Assembly (NCBI GenBank): GCA_001051155.2
Contig: JYIP02000007.1
Location: forward strand, 622,342 to 686,341
DNA from: Chrysoporthe austroafricana
Taxonomy: Eukaryota; Ascomycota; Sordariomycetes; Diaporthales; Cryphonectriaceae
Direction: 5' to 3'
Length of the DNA stretch: 64,000 nucleotides
Shown piece after piece: positions 10,722-23,252 of the stretch. The translations under genes were made by a program, and so were the position numbers. The notes beneath the pieces are model-generated. The model was not told the origin of the DNA. It saw only the letters and a list, made by a program, of their open reading frames with translations, and ran no database searches. The first letter of the stretch is position 1. Each line of letters starts with the position of its first letter.

Positions 10722-13560
10722 TCAGCCGTCGAGTCGGTCTCCGCCTCGCTCCCACAGGTCTGAGCCCGCTTCGCCGAGAACATCACGCTTCGTCGTGGTG
10801 ACGAGGCTGCCGACCAGGCCCGCGCCCACGTCGATGTGGAAGTTGACCAGGTCGATCGTGTTCCCGTTGGAGAGCGAGATGTTGCTGGCCGCGGCGACCG
10901 TCTGGTCCGTCGTGTCGGACTCGAAGAACGACTCGAGGGCGCTCTGGGCCGTCGACGCGTAGCTCAGCTGCTCCTGCTGCAGGATGAACAGCACGCCCAC
11001 CCTCGCGAAGTCGAGCACCTCCTGCGTCACGGTGAAGGTCGAGGTCGCCGACGCCGCGGTCGAGGTTGTGGTCGAGGCCGTCGTCGTCGACGCCGTTGTC
11101 GACGAGGGCGCCCAGCTGGTCGTCAGGGTCCTCGTGATCGTGATGGTCGTGGTGGGTGGGATCGAGGTGGTGCCGCCCCCGACTGTGAGGGTAGTGGTGG
11201 TCGACTGCCCCGCCATGACGGTGACGGTCGCGGCGCTCCCGTCCTCAACGTCGGCCTCGACGATCTGGTTCGAGGTCGTGTCCGTCGCGTCATCCGATAC
11301 GACGTCGGTGGCTGCACCGACGCGCGTGTCCTCGCCGTCGAATGTGACGAGCGCGTTCTGGGAGGAGCAGCTGAGGTTGCCGGCGTTGAGCTTGGAGAGG
11401 ATGGTGGTCTCGGAGAGGTCGATTGAGAAATTAGAGGAAGCCTGTGTCAGCAGGCGCGGGATGGCGTCTCCCAGTGTGACATTACTGATATTAGCATCAC
11501 CTGATACGGTGGTGGTGGTGCAGCCGATGGTGTCAGACGTTGAGCAGTCGAAGCCGGTGAAGCCGTTTGTGCAGATGCAGGAGCAGATGCCGTTCGTGAC
11601 GACATTGCTCCCTCCGTTCTCGCAGGTGAGCTGGTTTTGGCACTGCCCTTCGGCCGCTGACGTCGTGCTGGTGCTGGTGTTATTTCTGCGGATGACAAAA
11701 AACTCGATCGGGATGATGATGGCCGCCGCAATAAGGACTATGAGAATTATGATGACCAGGATGAAACCCCACAAAGGCAGACCACAGCAACGGCGACCCT
11801 TCTTCTGAGATTCGGGCGTGGTTCCTCCTGACATATTCCCTGGTGCACGAGGGCTCCCGTTGTTGAAGCGACGTTCCAGCGGAGGTAGAGGCCACGACAG
11901 GACTGAGTCGCGTATGCTTTGTCGGATACCCGCACGGCTTTGCGCCTGGGCCGGTGGTGGGAACGCCGCAAGCATGTCTGAGAGGCCTGAACGATGCTTG
12001 TCGTCGTAGTACTCGTCTGTATCATACATCAGCACTCATCCGCAGCTAGGCTCACCACAGTCATCACTTACCGGACCCATGGCTGACGTTCTGCGGCCTG
12101 TTGGCACCGTACAGCTCCGGCGGGAAATCGTCCAGATCGAAACGGCTTGCCGGCCTCTTACCCCGGTCTAGACTCGCGGCCAGCCTCGTTGCCCGCCTGA
12201 TCAGATCTGGAAGGCTAGTCAGACTGCCTCTCTGCTCGGCCTCTCTCACCGCGTCGATGTTCAGCCTTGGAGGCCGTCTTATCGCCGACAACCGGCTAAA
12301 GCCTCGTGCATTCTGAGTGTTAGGAGAGACATTGGTTCCCTTGGAGGCTCTCGGATCCATCGCAGACGCTGCATCGTAGGCATTTAATATGGCGTCAGCG
12401 GTGAGTGCCGCACCAACAGGAGAGTTTCCAGCTGATTTGTTGGACGGAACGGTCGTAGACGACTCTGAGGACGGCGCGAGGAAGCCCGTCCCATCAGAAA
12501 ACGGACTCGCTTGTATCGGTGTCGCGGCAGGCCTGGGAGAAGCACTCTCCGCGTCTAGATTTCGTGAGACTGGCGCTGTGGTCACAAGAGCGGCCCGTCC
12601 TCTCCGTCCAAGACTCGCGCTCCGAACAAGCCTGCTCTCGTCACCATCGTCCTCCGGCATCGACTGCATCGACTGCCCCTCTGACGGGCTCGGGCTCCTC
12701 TCCTCCATAATCGTGTCGTCGAAAAAGATCTCATTATGCTGGGGGCTGCTCATCGGGGAAGGTGTGCCCCAGCTTTCAGGCATTGCCGCACTTGACGCGT
12801 AGGACGTGTGTGATCTCGACCGTGGGCTCTCCTCCGGGATCGGTGATACGTAGGAAAGGTGCGAGTAGAACGACGAAGCGCCACGCCTGGCCGAGGGCGG
12901 TGGGCCCAGATTCACGCTTCTTCGCGGGGGGGCCATCGATGGCACTGGCACGGGCGCTTGCATCGGCAGCGGGAAATCCGGTATCGACCCTACTGATGAC
13001 AACGTCGAAGGTCGCGAAAAGGTGGACGGGGTCTCCGGCACGGACGATGTGGAGTTACCCGAGTCTCTGTCGACCTGGGGTTGATATTGAAAGGACGGCG
13101 TCGGGTCCTGGATCTTCGAGGCGTCCAGGATCGATGGTACGTTGCTGGGCCGAGGTGGCCTCCGCGGTGGTGAGCTGCCGGCTGGCGGCCTGTAAGGCTC
13201 TGTATTTGAGGGGGTGGAGGGCGCAGCCAGGGGACCGGCTAGGGGCCACTGTGGAACGGGCGCGGGCCTTGATATGGGCAGCGCAATCTGACCATCTTTA
13301 TCTTGAAAGCCCGGTGGTGCTTGTGGTCTTTGCTGCCGCGGCGCCCCACTGTCCGGAGATCCTAGGGGAGGTCGACTCCTCGGCGGTATGTCCGGCGTCC
13401 TGGGAGAGCCGCTGCTGGCATTGTTCATTGCTGCTTGACGCCGGAGAAATGTCTCATAGTCCTCTCGAGGCTGGCCCGCCTCGGCCCGTTCCCGCGCCCT
13501 CCTAATAATGTCCAGTTTCGACGGGTTGTCCATATCGTTCCCATATTGAGGTCGACTCAT
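10722..13560 (-). CDS. single-pass membrane protein with EGF-like region
   Basis: Two exons (12072-13560 and 10722-12016, minus) with a 55-bp intron give 927 residues. Residues 1-490 are Pro/Ser-rich and disordered, ending with the conserved-looking block LNIDAVREAEQRGSLTSLPDLIRRATRLAASLDRGKRPASRFDLDDFP. Intron 1 falls just after this, and GLSDMLAAFPPP follows. A basic KKGRRCC precedes a strong transmembrane helix at about 577-602. The outer part has a six-cysteine EGF-like motif, CQNQLTCENGG..CSCICTNGFTGFDC, at about 620-660. Then come the block NVTLGDAIPRLL and a Thr/Ser-rich stalk, ending in VDVGAGLVGSLV-like sequence. The order (long cytosolic disordered part, one TM, EGF-like ectodomain) is a known fungal arrangement of unknown function, plausibly surface-sensing. 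The two open frames are usually separate in six-frame views; the donor GTAAGT and acceptor ACAG join them in frame. An alternative acceptor (GATGAG) would add seven residues. Confidence 0.85.
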
Positions 13561-16500
13561 GAGCTGTCACCTCCTGTCAAGGAACCCTGGTGAGAAAGGA
13601 AAAAAAAGCCCAAGCCACCCTGCTACCCGTCGACTCCCTATCTCTTCAAACGTCTGTTCGGTGCCGTTCTCGATCGCATGTGCAAGAGTCGTCGGCGCCG
13701 GTCGGAAAGTAAGCGCGTGGGTCACCAAGTGGACGGTGAGCGCGCGGTGTGACAAAAACACGATAAAGAAATCCCGCAGCGTGGTGTCGTACGACCTCCC
13801 CCAGGGCGCACGAGCCCAACACTCGAAGATGACTGGACCGGGGGAAATCGAGCAGTCGAGGTGCCCAGATCCAGGGGGACCAATCTGGCGAGACTGATGA
13901 GAGCCGTCAACAGCCGGATCCCCGAAAAGACGGCACGGCAGGCGGTGTGAAGACGAGCTGACGACGCCGCGTTGTAAGACAAGAAGAAGCAACAACGCCC
14001 GAGGGCGGAAAAAAACCCCGGAGACGCTGGCGGGACGGGTCACAAGTACCTGCGAGGAGCCAGTGCGTCTCGGCGGTGGGCAGGTCTGCGATCGTCAGCG
14101 GGCGTGCTCGAGCGGCGCAGGACCCGGCGAGGTGTAGTAGTTCAAGTGAATCACAGATTCTCAAGACGAAAAGAACAGAAAGTCAGGGGACGAAGGACGG
14201 TGACGAGGGAAGGTCAGGCAGGGACGGGACGGACACGATCAGTACGTCGAAGTTGAGACAGAAATCCAAACAAAACAGTCCTGGCTGGCAGGTACGGCGA
14301 CCAGAAGCCAGAGGGGGAGGCGGAACGGGAGGGCCGCATGGAGGGCCGCCACCGCAGTGCAGGGAAGGGCAGGACAGGACAGGGCCGCGCCAGACGGGCA
14401 GCAGGCCCTGGGCGAGCGAGGTTCTACGGGGCAGGGAAGGGCGCCCAGGGCCCAGCAGCTTCATCATCGAGGGGCATGCCCAGCAGCAGCCGGCGAGGGA
14501 GATCAATCACGTACATCTGTTGTTTCGGCTGGCTGGCTCAACCACGCGGTCGTGCAGGGTCAGCTCGCAGAGAGGGTGTCACAGACTGCGCGGAGACCAG
14601 ACGAGGTGGAGACGCGGTGGCTCCTGGTCGACGACCGCTGCGGGCTTCGTCTCTAGTCTGGGGTTCGAGGGCTGCTCGCTGTCTCGTCGACGAGAAGAAA
14701 ATACCGATGGCGACCTGGGCGCGGAAGGGTACTGGCAGTGAGCCCAAGCACTGCGAGGACAACGAAGTTATCCGGGAGGAAGGAAGATGACTGCCCTGGG
14801 AATGGGGAATTCGAAGGATGGGAAAAAAAATAATAACCAGTCGCACGGCGGCCAGTGGCTCCCGTACTACCGCACCCAGCAGGATTGGCCAGGAGTGGTG
14901 GAAAGAGGATCTGGGGGGGGCCCAGGAATAGGACTGGCAGGATACGACACGATACGATGGTGTGGTTGAGGTTCTGCAGCGTTTCAGACGTGCGGGACGA
15001 GCAAGGAATGCCGTGCAGGCGTCTGCATCCTGGCACACTCTTACACGACAGGGCCAGGCCGGGGTAGGGTGGGGTCGCTGGGGGGGCACGGTACATGGTG
15101 GGACTATGCAGGTTGTATGGGGGTGGCTTGTCACTCTGCCTTCCCAGTAATCACTGAGTAACGTCTGTACTGTAAGCTCATAATAGGGCCAAGACACCAA
15201 GGACGCCTTACGGTACATTCCAGCGGTACTTACATACCGCTATAGTAGTAGTAGGCCTCGGAAATCGTCTGCAGCCCACAGAATCCTATTGTCTCCCGCA
15301 GCTAATTTCGGACCAGTCAGATGTAACACTGAGTGGCTCCTCCTGTCAAGGTAGTAGTACTATGCTGCTATGGTAGCACCGTCCCCAGTAGTGTCCAAGA
15401 GACCTTATTCCCCGCCCAAGATCCAAGGCCATGCCTCGAGTCTCGGCCGCTGGGGTAGGGGGGTGCTATCGGGCCGCGCGAAGCAGGATCCTATCGTCAC
15501 TGCGCGATTATCTCCGCGCGAGCCTGAGCCGGCGCCCGGTGTGATGTCTCCACGCGGTCCTGCAGACCGGCCGTGGACGACAACAAGAAGCTTCTGCCAT
15601 AGCCCGCCCAGCCGGTGGTATCACGCGATACCGTGCGCTGGCAGTGATGCCAAGGATGAGGAGGAGGTTGATAGGGAGGGGAGGGGCCTTTCGGAAAATA
15701 TCACAATCTTGACAATATCAACGAACAAGGCCATTGGTCGCCCCCGGGGCCGTCGTTTCGCTCGCACCGGGCCAGAGCCCTGGAGAGACAAGTCACACAG
15801 CAACGGGCATGAACTAGGTTCCGGCGAGCCCAGCAGAGTTCTGGTGGCTGCGTTGGATAAGGTGCTTTCGAGGTTAGTCCACCAGGCCTCATTCGCCGGC
15901 CGAGGGGAGGGGGAGAAGGGAGAGGGGAAGTTGCGAAGATGAGGTGCCCACTGCATAGCACACGTCCAGCCTCTCTTCCCCGCCAACCCAAAAGCCACCG
16001 CCGAGCTTACCGTCGATGCGACCCCACGGGCATCCATCGACGCAGAGGGCGACGGTGTGGGGACCGAACCGCTGCCGTCCGGTCAGCGGTCAGCATCCAA
16101 CAACGCAGGGCGCCGTGTTCGTATTCTGGCGCGGCCTGTGGTGGCGATGAGAGGATGGGCTGTGTCTCTGTCACCGCGAGACCCGGCACCAACCTCATCA
16201 CCAAGGCTGCTGACGGCCTCGAGATCAGGGGGAGGGGGCACCTGGAGGCAAGGGGGCCGGAAGTCGGAGGACGGGAAGGGCGAGGATGGCGATGAGGAGG
16301 GCACCGAGGGTGCGCGGACCTCCACCGCCTCCACCACCACCACGCAGCCCACGGAAGCATGAGTGAGACCGTGCCTGGCCTGGCTGTGCGCCTGCATATG
16401 CAGCGTGGCTGCAGTATGCATCCTCGCAGTCTGCATCCTCGCTGCGGGTGATTGGGAATCCTCTCTGCGGCCGGCCCAACCAGGTCGATCCGGAAAGGAG

Positions 16501-19500
16501 GCCCGACTCGACTCCACCGCGCCCAGATGACGTTACTACGAGCCTGAGCCTGCCTCAAGGGCCCCCTTCGAGCCGGACTGAACTCTTGAATGATCTCCGT
16601 CCGGGACTGCTCAGTAGACATCGTCTCATCCAGCAGGCGAGCCTTGGCCAGCCGTGGTGGCTGCGGCGCGCCAGGGGCCTCTCCGGTCGCATCTTCGACT
16701 TCGGAGGCTCTTCTAGAAACAAAGTCGAGCACGGCAGGGATGTCCTGTTCGAGCCTCCGAGGCCCTGGCGACGCTAGGTATCCCGTCTCGCCCTGAGGCG
16801 CCGGACGCTGTTACTTATTGGATTGGGACGGCTTCAGACCGAGTCCGATCCCTTCGTATACGAGGTCGCACACACTGCTGAGGCCGCGTTGCCGGCGCAG
16901 ATGGAGAGAGACTCGACGGCGCCGGATAAATCCAGTCGTCCATTGATCCCCTTCGTCGCATATCTTGGGTGCTTGGATGGATGTGCGAGGGGATCTGCGA
17001 CATCACACCACGCCATCCATCTCCCTCGACCGAAGATCTCTGCGAGCTCCAGATGTGGCTTGCAAGGCCCGTGGGCTTGGGGCAGACCTGTGTGCCCCAT
17101 CTCCCTCCCAGCCTGGGTACTGGGGACTCGGTGGCTACGGCGAGGCAGCCAGGCTTTTACACTTTTGACCAGCCCTCGGCTGCAACCTAACCTAGTCGGC
17201 CCCCTCCCCTTGGAATCACGCCGCCCTGGAGGCGGCCCCTGCCTTCATTCCGCGTCCCCCTCTGACGTGCTGACTACACACGAGAACACCACGAGGGGCG
17301 CTCCTTCGGCGGCGGAATGGCTTCCTGCGCTGGAGCACCTACTGCGCATGCAGGTCCCGCACGCTGGCTTACTCGCGTGCTCGCCCACGTGCGCTGCGCG
17401 GCAATGCTGACAGCAAGTCGGCGGCAGCAGCTGAGCCTCAGCCACCACCGAACTCGTCACTGCTGGCGTCCGTTGTCCATCCTCTCCTCTGGCCTGCCTG
17501 CGTGGCCTGGCCATGCCTCCAATCGCGTCGCCTTCACAAGATCAGACGACGGCCTCCCGGGACAGGGCGGGAAAATCAATGCCAATCGGAAGCTGGCACG
17601 CACCGCAGAAAGGGGCCACGAGAACCAACACGCACGCACATGCACGCGCGAGGCCAAGGCATAACTCAACTTCAGATGTTTTGTTCTGACGCCTGCGGTA
17701 TTTGCTATGACTTGCTGTGTAATCTCCGCTCATCTGGCCGGCGACTCGCCAGACGGCGAGGCCGGTGGATTCAAGATTCCTGGGGTCAGTCCTGAAATTA
17801 CTCACCTCCGTGCCGTGGCGCGCGTGGCGCCGGCCAGAACTTCTACCAGCAAGGCCGCCTCCATCCTATGTATATGCTATGTAGTAGTAGTAGGTCAGGA
17901 AAGCTCGTCCTCCTCATCTCTCTGGCCTCCTAGCGCGGCCCGGTGGCACTCATGTCCGGACAAGCCCAGGCAAGAGACCGTGGGACGGGCTCGCTCAAGG
18001 CACAGGATCCCCCCGCCGGCGCCGCAGCCCTGCGATCGCTCTCGCTTATCACGCGCCATCTCGTCTGGGCCCTTCACAGTCACACATCTCATTTCAAGCG
18101 GTGGCCCGGCTCCCTTCATCTCTCGCCGCTAGTTCGTCCGTCCGCATGAGCCCTCCCTGCGGGCGCCGCTGCCCATCCCGCGGCAGCCGTCCTCTCGCGC
18201 TCCAATCTCCGTCTCGAGATGAGCCGACATGCCACCATACCGCGGTCCCGTGTTTCATCTTGACAGTGTCTCATTTCCACCACCCTTTCCGGCCTGCCGA
18301 GGGGGGTGCGCAGAAAAGAAAATGGAGGGACCAGCGGGTGAAAGTGAATGCCCCGGCCCGTCCTCGTCAGCCGCTGCGGAGCGTGCGAGGCACACGCAGG
18401 CTGCGGTGCGAGATTGGCGGTGCTCTCGTTTATGTACGATGACGCCGCCCTCACGACAGCTGGCAGACACCGGTGAGAATTCGGCCTTGGAGGCTGTGGG
18501 AGACTCGAGTCCACCGCCCGCGTCGTATGATTTTTTTTCTTTCTTGCTTTTTTCCTCCTTTTTGATTTTCCCCCTGAGCCCTGCACGTGCTCGGCCCCTG
18601 ATGTGCGCGCGCGCCTCCCCCGTCCCATCCCCCATCTCCCATCCCGCCTCCGCCCTACGATCCCCAGGGCCCGTCGTCGCATGAGCGCGACAGCCGTGCC
18701 GTGTGGTTTGAGCCTCATCGCCGCGGCCGCCGCTGGTGCGCAGGATGCCAAGCTGCAGCTCGCTTGCCTCGCCGCCAAGCTGGGCGGGAGAGGGCGCTTT
18801 AACGCAGCAGGGCGCCTTCTAGAGCAGGTCGCAGGTCCTGTTCCAGCTCGACCTGTCGCCAGATCTACGGCTGCGGGCAACGCCCACGGATGGTTCTGCA
18901 TTGGGGAGAGTAGGCGCGCGCGCCGAGCGAGTGGAGCACGGAGCAGAGTATCACCTCGAGAGGAGGTAGGCCATCGCTTCTCCTCCGCTTCTCTGCGAGG
19001 ACGAGCAGGAGGCGTCGAGCTGGCCCGATGCGGCGAGCTAATCCGTCTCAGATAAGGACGACGCTCGTCGGGCACATGTCCTTGATGTTGGAGCGAAAAG
19101 CGAAAAGCGTTTCTCCCCGAACAGACTTTGGGAAACAGCAGTCCCGCCTAGTCGGTTTGGGAAACAACTATAATCGCAATAGACTTTTCACCCCGCCCCT
19201 CGTTGAGCATCTCAACAGTGCACCCCTGGTCCGCAAGCCAAAAATTTTCCCGTCACAGACAGCTGAGCCCGGCATATGATATAGGTCGCTCAGGCTGTCC
19301 CCGCCCTCGTAGTTCGGAGTCCGCCCCAGGCAGTGTACGACGGTATGTGTTGCATAGTGTGGATAGGGAGTCGAAGAGCACGCTCTCGCTAGGCACGCAC
19401 GGCGACTCGGCTCGCGTTGCTCCATGGAAGGCAGCACGTAAGGGCGATATGTTGACGCTCGGCGTTCAGATACAAGGTCGAACGGCGTGATATCTCACTC

Positions 19501-20533
19501 ATGTGCCCGTGCGGCTCATCCTCACGGGTGTGTATGGTGGACTGTGCAAGCGATAAGCTCGGGGCGCGAGGGTACGTGCCCTATGGCCACGGTATGGGCG
19601 AGGTAGCAGTCACAAGAACAGACGTATGACAGGCGAGTGGTAGGACGCACAGTATAGTAACGAGTGATTAGTGCGATCTCACGCCTTGCCCGATCTGAAT
19701 CAAGAGCGAGCGTACGCGTAGTTAGAAGTAGAACTTATCAATTGGAAATAATGCAGTGAAACTCACACACACAAGTCATCTCAGGGCGAAGTCCTATGAC
19801 CTTCCAGCTCACAAGAAGGCATCAATATCAGCAATAACTAGTGCATTGAGACATGTAATTGAGAAGGTGTAGAGTAAATAGATCTGTTAGAGATAAAAAT
19901 GACCTTAGAGATAAGCCTCCCTCTTCGACACTACGTAGAAAAGCAGGAGACGGGAAAGACGACGGACTCAGTACGAGAGCTGCCACTGTCTCGCCAGGCG
20001 AGTGTTTCCTTTTACTGATTGAGCCGCCGGTCAACAACAAATTTCAGCCATACTGCATGACTGTCCCCCAAGCTGCCTGTCACAGGAGCGATACACCCAT
20101 CTAGGCAGACCTCTAGAGTGTCTGGCTGCAAGATTCTCCAGATGATCAATTAATCCGTGTGAGCATCCGCAACATATTTCTCCACAGTCATATGCTGGGT
20201 GACGGTATCTTGTGCAGTGTGTGTGTGACAGTCCTCGCTCTGAGCAAACCCTCGTCGACTTCACCATGGCCTTGGAGGTTCCGGATCATTCTCCTCGTGA
20301 ATCAACTAGTAGACCACTTGGCCATCTTTTGTCACCCCTTGCGCAGAAAGCTCTGTTTAAAAGGCGATAATCGAGACCCACAGAGCTTTCAGCTTCTAGA
20401 CCTTGGAGTCAACAAACAGCACAGCCAAGGTAAAGGGAATCCCACCAGAAGCCAAAGCTATCAGTCTATCCTCCTATCTACCTAGTATCTCAAGCCTCTC
20501 CAGCTGGTGCCCCTTTGCACTCATCTATCCACC
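13561..20533. other. 7-kb GC-rich stretch without a supportable gene
   Basis: No frame shows a recognisable domain, and the longer ones (for example minus strand 18116-19075 and 16007-16732) are Arg/Pro/Ala-rich, as chance frames in GC-rich DNA are. GC content falls from about 19.1 kb onwards. The minus-strand frame around 16500-17000 reads plausibly across about 130 codons with one TAA, but I cannot identify it. The part next to 13560 must hold the promoter and leader of the EGF-like gene. Short motifs such as CAGGACAGGACAGG (about 14370) recur but form no array. Confidence 0.5.
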
Positions 20534-20776
20534 ATGCCCTCCGACCAGAACAATGGGGACCCTCGTGCGTTCAAGTCAAAGCCCCGCCGCGGCATAAGTC
20601 AACGACCTTCACGAGATGCCATCTTGGTGGGCAGCAGCTACTCGACAGCCGATGCTCACAACACATGCAAGGTCCAGAGCTGGAGAGATGATGTCAACAG
20701 AGCCAGCAACAAGAAGGAGCAGCAGAAGAGGGAGGAGCAGAAGAAGAAGAGTGGGTCGAAGTGTATCGTCATGTAG
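20534..20776 (+). CDS. small basic protein with C-terminal CaaX box (CIVM)
   Basis: A single-exon 80-residue frame starts at ATG 20534 in a good context (CCACCATGC) and ends with TAG at 20774-20776. It ends SGSKCIVM, a CaaX prenylation signal: Cys, two aliphatic residues, then Met, which favours farnesylation. Before it is a Lys/Arg/Glu/Gln-rich stretch (KKEQQKREEQKKK) of the kind that, with a lipid, holds proteins to the inner plasma membrane. The middle contains GSSYSTADAHNTCKVQSW. I do not recognise the family. It is longer than typical lipopeptide pheromone precursors and has no repeat units; the polybasic stretch argues for a membrane-anchored protein rather than a pheromone. Its codon use and the spacing from neighbours (nearest gene about 1.8 kb away) do not reveal a partner. 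It is too short for certainty, but the precise CaaX ending makes chance less likely. Confidence 0.65.
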   Translation: MPSDQNNGDPRAFKSKPRRGISQRPSRDAILVGSSYSTADAHNTCKVQSWRDDVNRASNKKEQQKREEQKKKSGSKCIVM

Positions 20777-22538
20777 GCGGGGAGCAGTCTTGGGAAAGCC
20801 AGAGCCGCTGCGTTTCCTCAGGACGGACGGTCAAACTTACGTACGGCATACATCTCCTACCCTGAGACACACGTGCTCCTGGATAGCTAACAACCATCAC
20901 AGGAAGAATTCATGGCGGTAGATGTCGTCAACACCCTTGCGAATCAGCACGAGCAGAACGCCTCTCAGATGAGGATGGACAGCGCGGATACCCCGATTTT
21001 AAGGATCAAGGCAGACATGCTCATGACTTGGCTGATTGGGAAGTGTTCGTACTACATTGTTCGGTGAGAGGATAACATGTCTGTTCTGGCAGTGATGAGG
21101 ATCATTGTAAGCATCACTAAGCAGGGACAATATCAAGCCTTCACGGAGACTTCGTATGGTAGGGATTTTCATTTACAGTAATGCTGCCAAGCAAGAAAAA
21201 ACAACTGCAAGAAAAGAAAGTCTCACGTGTCCCGAGCAAATTCGACCTGTCATTGCTTTTCATACCGTGCGTACGTGCGCTCAATGTAGTGGTTACCAGT
21301 TCCTTTATTGGAAAAGATCTGATGCAAGTCAGCCTCAGAGCCAAATCGAGATCCATCATAATTTCAGAGAACTCTCCAAAAGGGTAAAGAGGCTCAGTCT
21401 CTCCCCACCGCCTGACAGCCCTCAGTTGACCATACTGGGAAGCCTCATCGGATTTCTCGAAGCCGACTGAAGATACTACAGAGGCGACCACTGACGGAGA
21501 GAGATACCAAATCTGTGGACCTTCTCTATGGCACCTGCACGCCCAGCGTAGGAAATTACTACCGTAGACGGCACTACCCATCCCCCAATATCAATTTCCT
21601 TCGCTGATGGATCTCCCCCGAAGATCCCATCATCCTAGGAGTGGCTGTCAGTGCGCGGGAAGATTGAGTAGAGCAGGGTTGCTTATTCGAGAAGCAAAGA
21701 GGGAGCACTGGTTACTTGTCAAAGCTCTGCATCTCGGGAAAGGGTCCCGTTTCTCGACCACAAGCAAGCAATTTCAAAGTTCAACACCTGTGCGCATGAC
21801 CATGTTGTCGGGGCTCTTTCGTGACGGTTTTTTCTGATGAAGCGATTCCACTTCAGCCAGGCCACATCTTTGAGCCCTAGCCTTTGATACACGTGCCGGT
21901 CTCTTGTGCACTGACGGCATTCGTCTAGAGTGAAAGTTTGAGTGGCCTGACGTAGTATATGAACAAAATGTGTCTCTCGGTCTGTTTAGAAAATTGTAAA
22001 TTGGATCTTAATGCCCTTTAACATGTACTTGTGCACGCCCTGGGCCGACTATGAGAGTCTTCAGTACAAGTGTTAAAGGCGATGCAACATGAATACAATA
22101 GTGAGCAATAGTATTATTCAACCAATACAGACGCAAAGTATAACTCAAACCCCAGTCAAGAGCGGCAGGTTAACGCAAAGATTGGTCCCACCTTGTAAAG
22201 CTGCCGACAACGAGTCTGGTCACGGATTTGATGAGCAATGTAGCGCTTGAACAACCAGCCTGCATCTGAACTCATCTGAACCTTCATTACATTAGTTCTT
22301 GGCGTGTTTCTCTGCAGTGTGCTGTGATGCCCAGATGGGCTGTCATGCATCTTCGGTTGTGTGCTAAAACACCGGATCATGTTTCACGAAGAGCATGCAA
22401 CAGCTCGGCGTTGCCCAGGCTGCACACAGTCTCCCTCACAAAGTCCCCAGTTAAAAGATGAGGGGCTCCTGGAAACTGGCTTCCGCACGAATTTATTCCA
22501 AATTATCATGAATCAATAGCCCATACCTCAACCTGGTG
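20777..22538. other. AT-richer spacer, no firm gene
   Basis: 1.76 kb. A possible exon lies at 20901-21067: an intron-like GTACGG...CTAAC...CACAG segment (about 20841-20900) precedes a 51-codon frame starting with ATG 20912. A 146-codon minus-strand frame spans 21141-21581. Neither resembles a family I know, so I do not call them. Confidence 0.45.
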
Positions 22539-23252
22539 ATGATGCTCAGAGACTGCAAGATGTCTTCAGAAGGCCTCCGCCAGCCTTTCCTACAACATCA
22601 TTCATACGAAACCGATAAAGAAGAAGCCCAGCAGTTCTCCCACCTAAGTAGGGCAGGAGGCAACATACTCCCCTACATACTCGCCTGCGTCGTGACGTCA
22701 ATCTTCTGGGCCGGCCTCTTCTACCTCATCTGTCCGAGCAACGGTCCGCTGCGCTCCACAGTGTCGCCGACGCGCCCGGCCTTCTCGGCCACCCTCGACA
22801 GACACAACATAACCACCAATGCCCGCCTCCTCACCTGCGGGACCTCCACGGCGGCCGCGAAAGCAGCGGGCTGCAGGTACGACATCCTGCTGAACAATTG
22901 GGTGCCCGCGCCGTGCTATGATCAGGAGTTCATCGACGAGTATGTCGACGACGATAGCTGGGGCGGGTATGCGGACGAGGCGCTCACGCAGCGCCTCTCC
23001 GCGGCCGAGATGTCCGAGAGGGGCTCGTACTACACGAGCCTGCGGGACCATATCAACCACTGCGCGGTGATGTGGCGGAAGCAGTTCTGGGTGCTGTACG
23101 AGGAGCGCCGGGCGTTCGATACGGCCATCGCGAGCCCCGGGCATACGGATCATTGTGCGCAGTTTCTTCTAGATGTCGGGGAGAGCAGCTGGACACAGCC
23201 CACAAAGACGGAGGTGGGGTTCGCTGGCTGCTGGGTGAGGGACGACCGATGA
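22539..23252 (+). CDS. single-pass protein with two HxxHC motifs (UstYa/DUF3328-like)
   Basis: An intronless frame of 237 residues. A cytosolic N-terminus is followed by one membrane helix, ILPYILACVVTSIFWAGLFYLI, about residues 43-65. The outer or lumenal part contains LLTCGTSTAAAKAAGCRYDILLNNWVPAPCYD, the hallmark of a very common fungal family usually annotated only as hypothetical. It also has HINHC and later HTDHC. Two HxxHC motifs after one N-terminal helix are the layout of UstYa/DUF3328 proteins, which act as oxidases or cyclases in fungal peptide and some other natural-product pathways. Similarity here is at motif and topology level only. Start: ATG 22539 is the first in frame; ATG 22560 (A at -3, giving MSSEGLRQPF) is an equally good or better start, 7 codons later. 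It lies near the MFS and PKS genes, which suggests, but does not prove, a tailoring role. Confidence 0.75.
   Translation: MMLRDCKMSSEGLRQPFLQHHSYETDKEEAQQFSHLSRAGGNILPYILACVVTSIFWAGLFYLICPSNGPLRSTVSPTRPAFSATLDRHNITTNARLLTCGTSTAAAKAAGCRYDILLNNWVPAPCYDQEFIDEYVDDDSWGGYADEALTQRLSAAEMSERGSYYTSLRDHINHCAVMWRKQFWVLYEERRAFDTAIASPGHTDHCAQFLLDVGESSWTQPTKTEVGFAGCWVRDDR

Noticed and set aside
16500..17000. Minus-strand frame of about 130 codons with one TAA (reads CDLVYEGIGLGLKPS before the stop and VLDFVSRRASEVEDATGE after it)
   Set aside because: It reads plausibly but matches no family, the stop cannot be removed by a convincing intron, and GC-rich DNA often yields such frames. Not called without transcript or homology support.
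18116..19075. 319-codon minus-strand frame
   Set aside because: Arg/Ala/Pro-rich composition throughout, no domain, mirrored by open frames on the other strand.
20901..21067. Possible second exon after the CaaX gene, preceded by an intron-like segment
   Set aside because: The CaaX gene already ends in a stop, and no upstream exon joins in frame to give a recognisable protein.
21141..21581. 146-codon minus-strand frame with ATG start
   Set aside because: No recognisable motif; sits in AT-richer spacer; ends in a Ser/Phe/Cys run. Insufficient support.
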